64,000 nucleotides of DNA from Aplidium turbinatum (lineage: Eukaryota; Chordata; Ascidiacea; Aplousobranchia; Polyclinidae): assembly GCA_918807975.1 (NCBI GenBank), contig OU964921.1, positions 15,967,498-16,031,497 on the forward strand. Reading direction: 5' to 3'. The notes beneath the pieces are model-generated. The model was given only the letters and a program-made list of their open reading frames with translations, had not been told where the DNA came from and did not search any database. Shown piece after piece: positions 62,481 through 64,000 of this stretch (the stretch's first letter is position 1; the number at the start of each line of letters is the position of its first letter). The translations under genes and the position numbers were made by a program.

Positions 62481-64000
62481 ATTAAATGTCACAATATGCA
62501 GCAATTAGGGTAAACTCATTGCAATAGCGTCTCTTTCAACAAAAAAATAGTCTCATAACTCGTATAACATCTTTCAAATGAGACAATATGTCTCTCAAGT
62601 CTCAACACACGAGCCATAAAGGTTTCTCATCGTCTCAAATAGTAACACAGTGTCCTATGGTTGGCACATCTCAAGTATTGTCTGTAATTTGGTTCAGCCA
62701 GTTGTTAAATGCAGTACCACACTCGTGTACAGTTTCGAAGCCACCTGGGATTTTGGTTAATGGGCATGTTGCGTTAGGACCAGGTGGTCAGGGTCCTGTT
62801 TCTCTACTTCACAAAGGCACTTTTCACCAGCACACCACACCATTACCAGTACAACGTCAAGAGATTGTTCCAGTTGATGTGCATTTGGTTCAAACGTGAA
62901 AAAAATCACACAAGCGGTTCTCGAGTTATAAGTGAAATAACCTTAGCCACTAAGTGGCTTTATAGATATGGAGTAATAGAAAAACGGCCATATCTCAAGA
63001 ACCGCTCAACATATTTACATAAGTTTTAGCTCTACCCCCATGTTTTATGGGGTGGGCTATCTGTTTATGAATATTAAAACAAGTTTTGGCTACTACTTTT
63101 TGAGCTAAAAAGAAATTAACCTCTTGTCGTTACGCACCAATAAAACCATGGTGCGTAAATTAAAAAAAAAATAATTGGGTAGAAGAAAGATTGATGACAA
63201 GTTTGGCAAAAGCAGTGTAGTGCTAAAGCCCCAACTTTTAGCCCAAATCACATTTAAATGTAGTGAAAGATGGAAACGTTTTGATGTTTTTTTATTTTCC
63301 CTGAAGAGATTCAATAATCCTTTGTGACGTCATAGTCATGTTTGTTTTCCCTTAATCACACCATTGTGCTGTCATAGACATGTTTAAAAGAAGTATGGTT
63401 ATTGGTTCAAGAAAATGAAGTATCTTCTGACAGGTGTCAAACCCACAACAATGCTTGATATGAACGACTCGGTTACATGTCTTGTAATGCAAAGAAATTT
63501 ATTCTCACACGAGTCAGTTCAATCATATATTGCTAAAATCGATTTCGATCAGCTAGAAGCTAGATCATCTTCAGTTAAGCTAAGCTGGAAGCAAACAGCA
63601 CAAAATTCAAATGATGAAAGTGCAAAGAAATGAAAAAACGTTTTACTCTAGCTACATTAAAGAATTAATGTAAAGACCTAACAATCAAAGACGAAATAAA
63701 AGGAAAATTGCACGAAAGAGTATGGTATACAATTGTAAGGCCTACCATCATAAGCCTAACCAGAAACACATTGTTCAACAATACGAAAAATATTGATTAA
63801 AATGACAAATTGTATAAAGACTGGGCTTAAACCGATAATGACGAAAAGAATTAACTACCGTACATCAAATTACCTAGAACTGTATCTACAGAATTAACTA
63901 CATCAAGCGATATCGAAGTAGTAACCTGACAGCTCCCTGCACAAAATTTTTTTTACTGACTAAATTTACTGATTGACTAAAATTGACTAAATATAGACTA
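62481..64000. other. Noncoding, no gene recognised
   Basis: The longest frames (62588-62899 and 63415-63633 on +) have no recognisable domain, and their composition is like the flanking DNA. GTTACGCACCAATAAAACC and GGTGCGTAA at 63129-63156 form a small fold-back. Confidence 0.45.

Noticed and set aside
62164-62508. + strand frame of 114 codons with a hydrophobic tail
   Set aside because: Antisense to the gypsy-like pol relic, and the phenylalanine run comes from the T-rich repeat.

Overview
This is animal nuclear DNA, AT-rich and intron-rich, and almost certainly from a non-model (probably aquatic) invertebrate. There are no bacterial operons or prokaryotic signals. The only host gene I can support is a TM2 domain gene, most like TM2D1, on the + strand. 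Four of its exons are seen: 7213-7327, 19855-19955, 20076-20175 and 24355-24462. The signal-peptide exon(s) were not found. Its introns are 12.5 kb, 120 bp and 4.2 kb, and transposable elements fill the two long ones.

Almost everything else is mobile DNA, much of it nested, and many insertions can be dated relative to each other by exact target-site duplications (TSDs). Layout: 1-6 kb, noncoding flank with palindromic MITEs. 6.0-8.9 kb, three MITE-sized elements, one carrying a tRNA-like cassette. 10.08-13.61 kb, a 3.5 kb DNA transposon of a family I cannot name; its broken protein ends in a cysteine-rich CXC domain. 14.8-19.7 kb, three LINE relics nested with a hAT and two copies of a '9-bp TSD' family. 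21.3-22.4 kb, a CR1/L2-like LINE. 25.3-28.9 kb, a ZMYM1/TTF-type hAT transposase and a jockey-like LINE tail. 29.5-35.2 kb, a TA-flanked MITE, an orphan transposase tail, LINE and hAT pieces. 35.2-42.3 kb, a LINE ORF1 split by two transposons. 44.05-59.15 kb, one jockey-like LINE interrupted by five independent insertions, some of which carry further insertions up to four levels deep. 59.2-60.5 kb, another hAT transposase. 60.7-62.4 kb, a Ty3/gypsy fossil.

The best candidates for something undescribed are: (i) a transposon type with TAGGG...CCCTA ends, long inverted repeats and 7-8 bp TSDs (35372-38148 and 56426-58775), whose proteins I recognise only as an unnamed transposon-associated group with a hAT-like arrangement of motifs; (ii) the CXC-domain transposon at 10080-13610; and (iii) a family with 9-bp TSDs, arrays of a GTCCGATTCGG motif and consistently unequal ends (15941-16688, 17777-18000, 42792-43007, 44834-47949).

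A multi-exon hAT at 51126-56026 is the most complete element here: perfect 8-bp TSD, inverted termini, a BED finger, recognisable splice sites and a full C-terminal dimerisation domain. Family names rest on motif recognition by eye. All TSD and inverted-repeat statements were read directly from the sequence.
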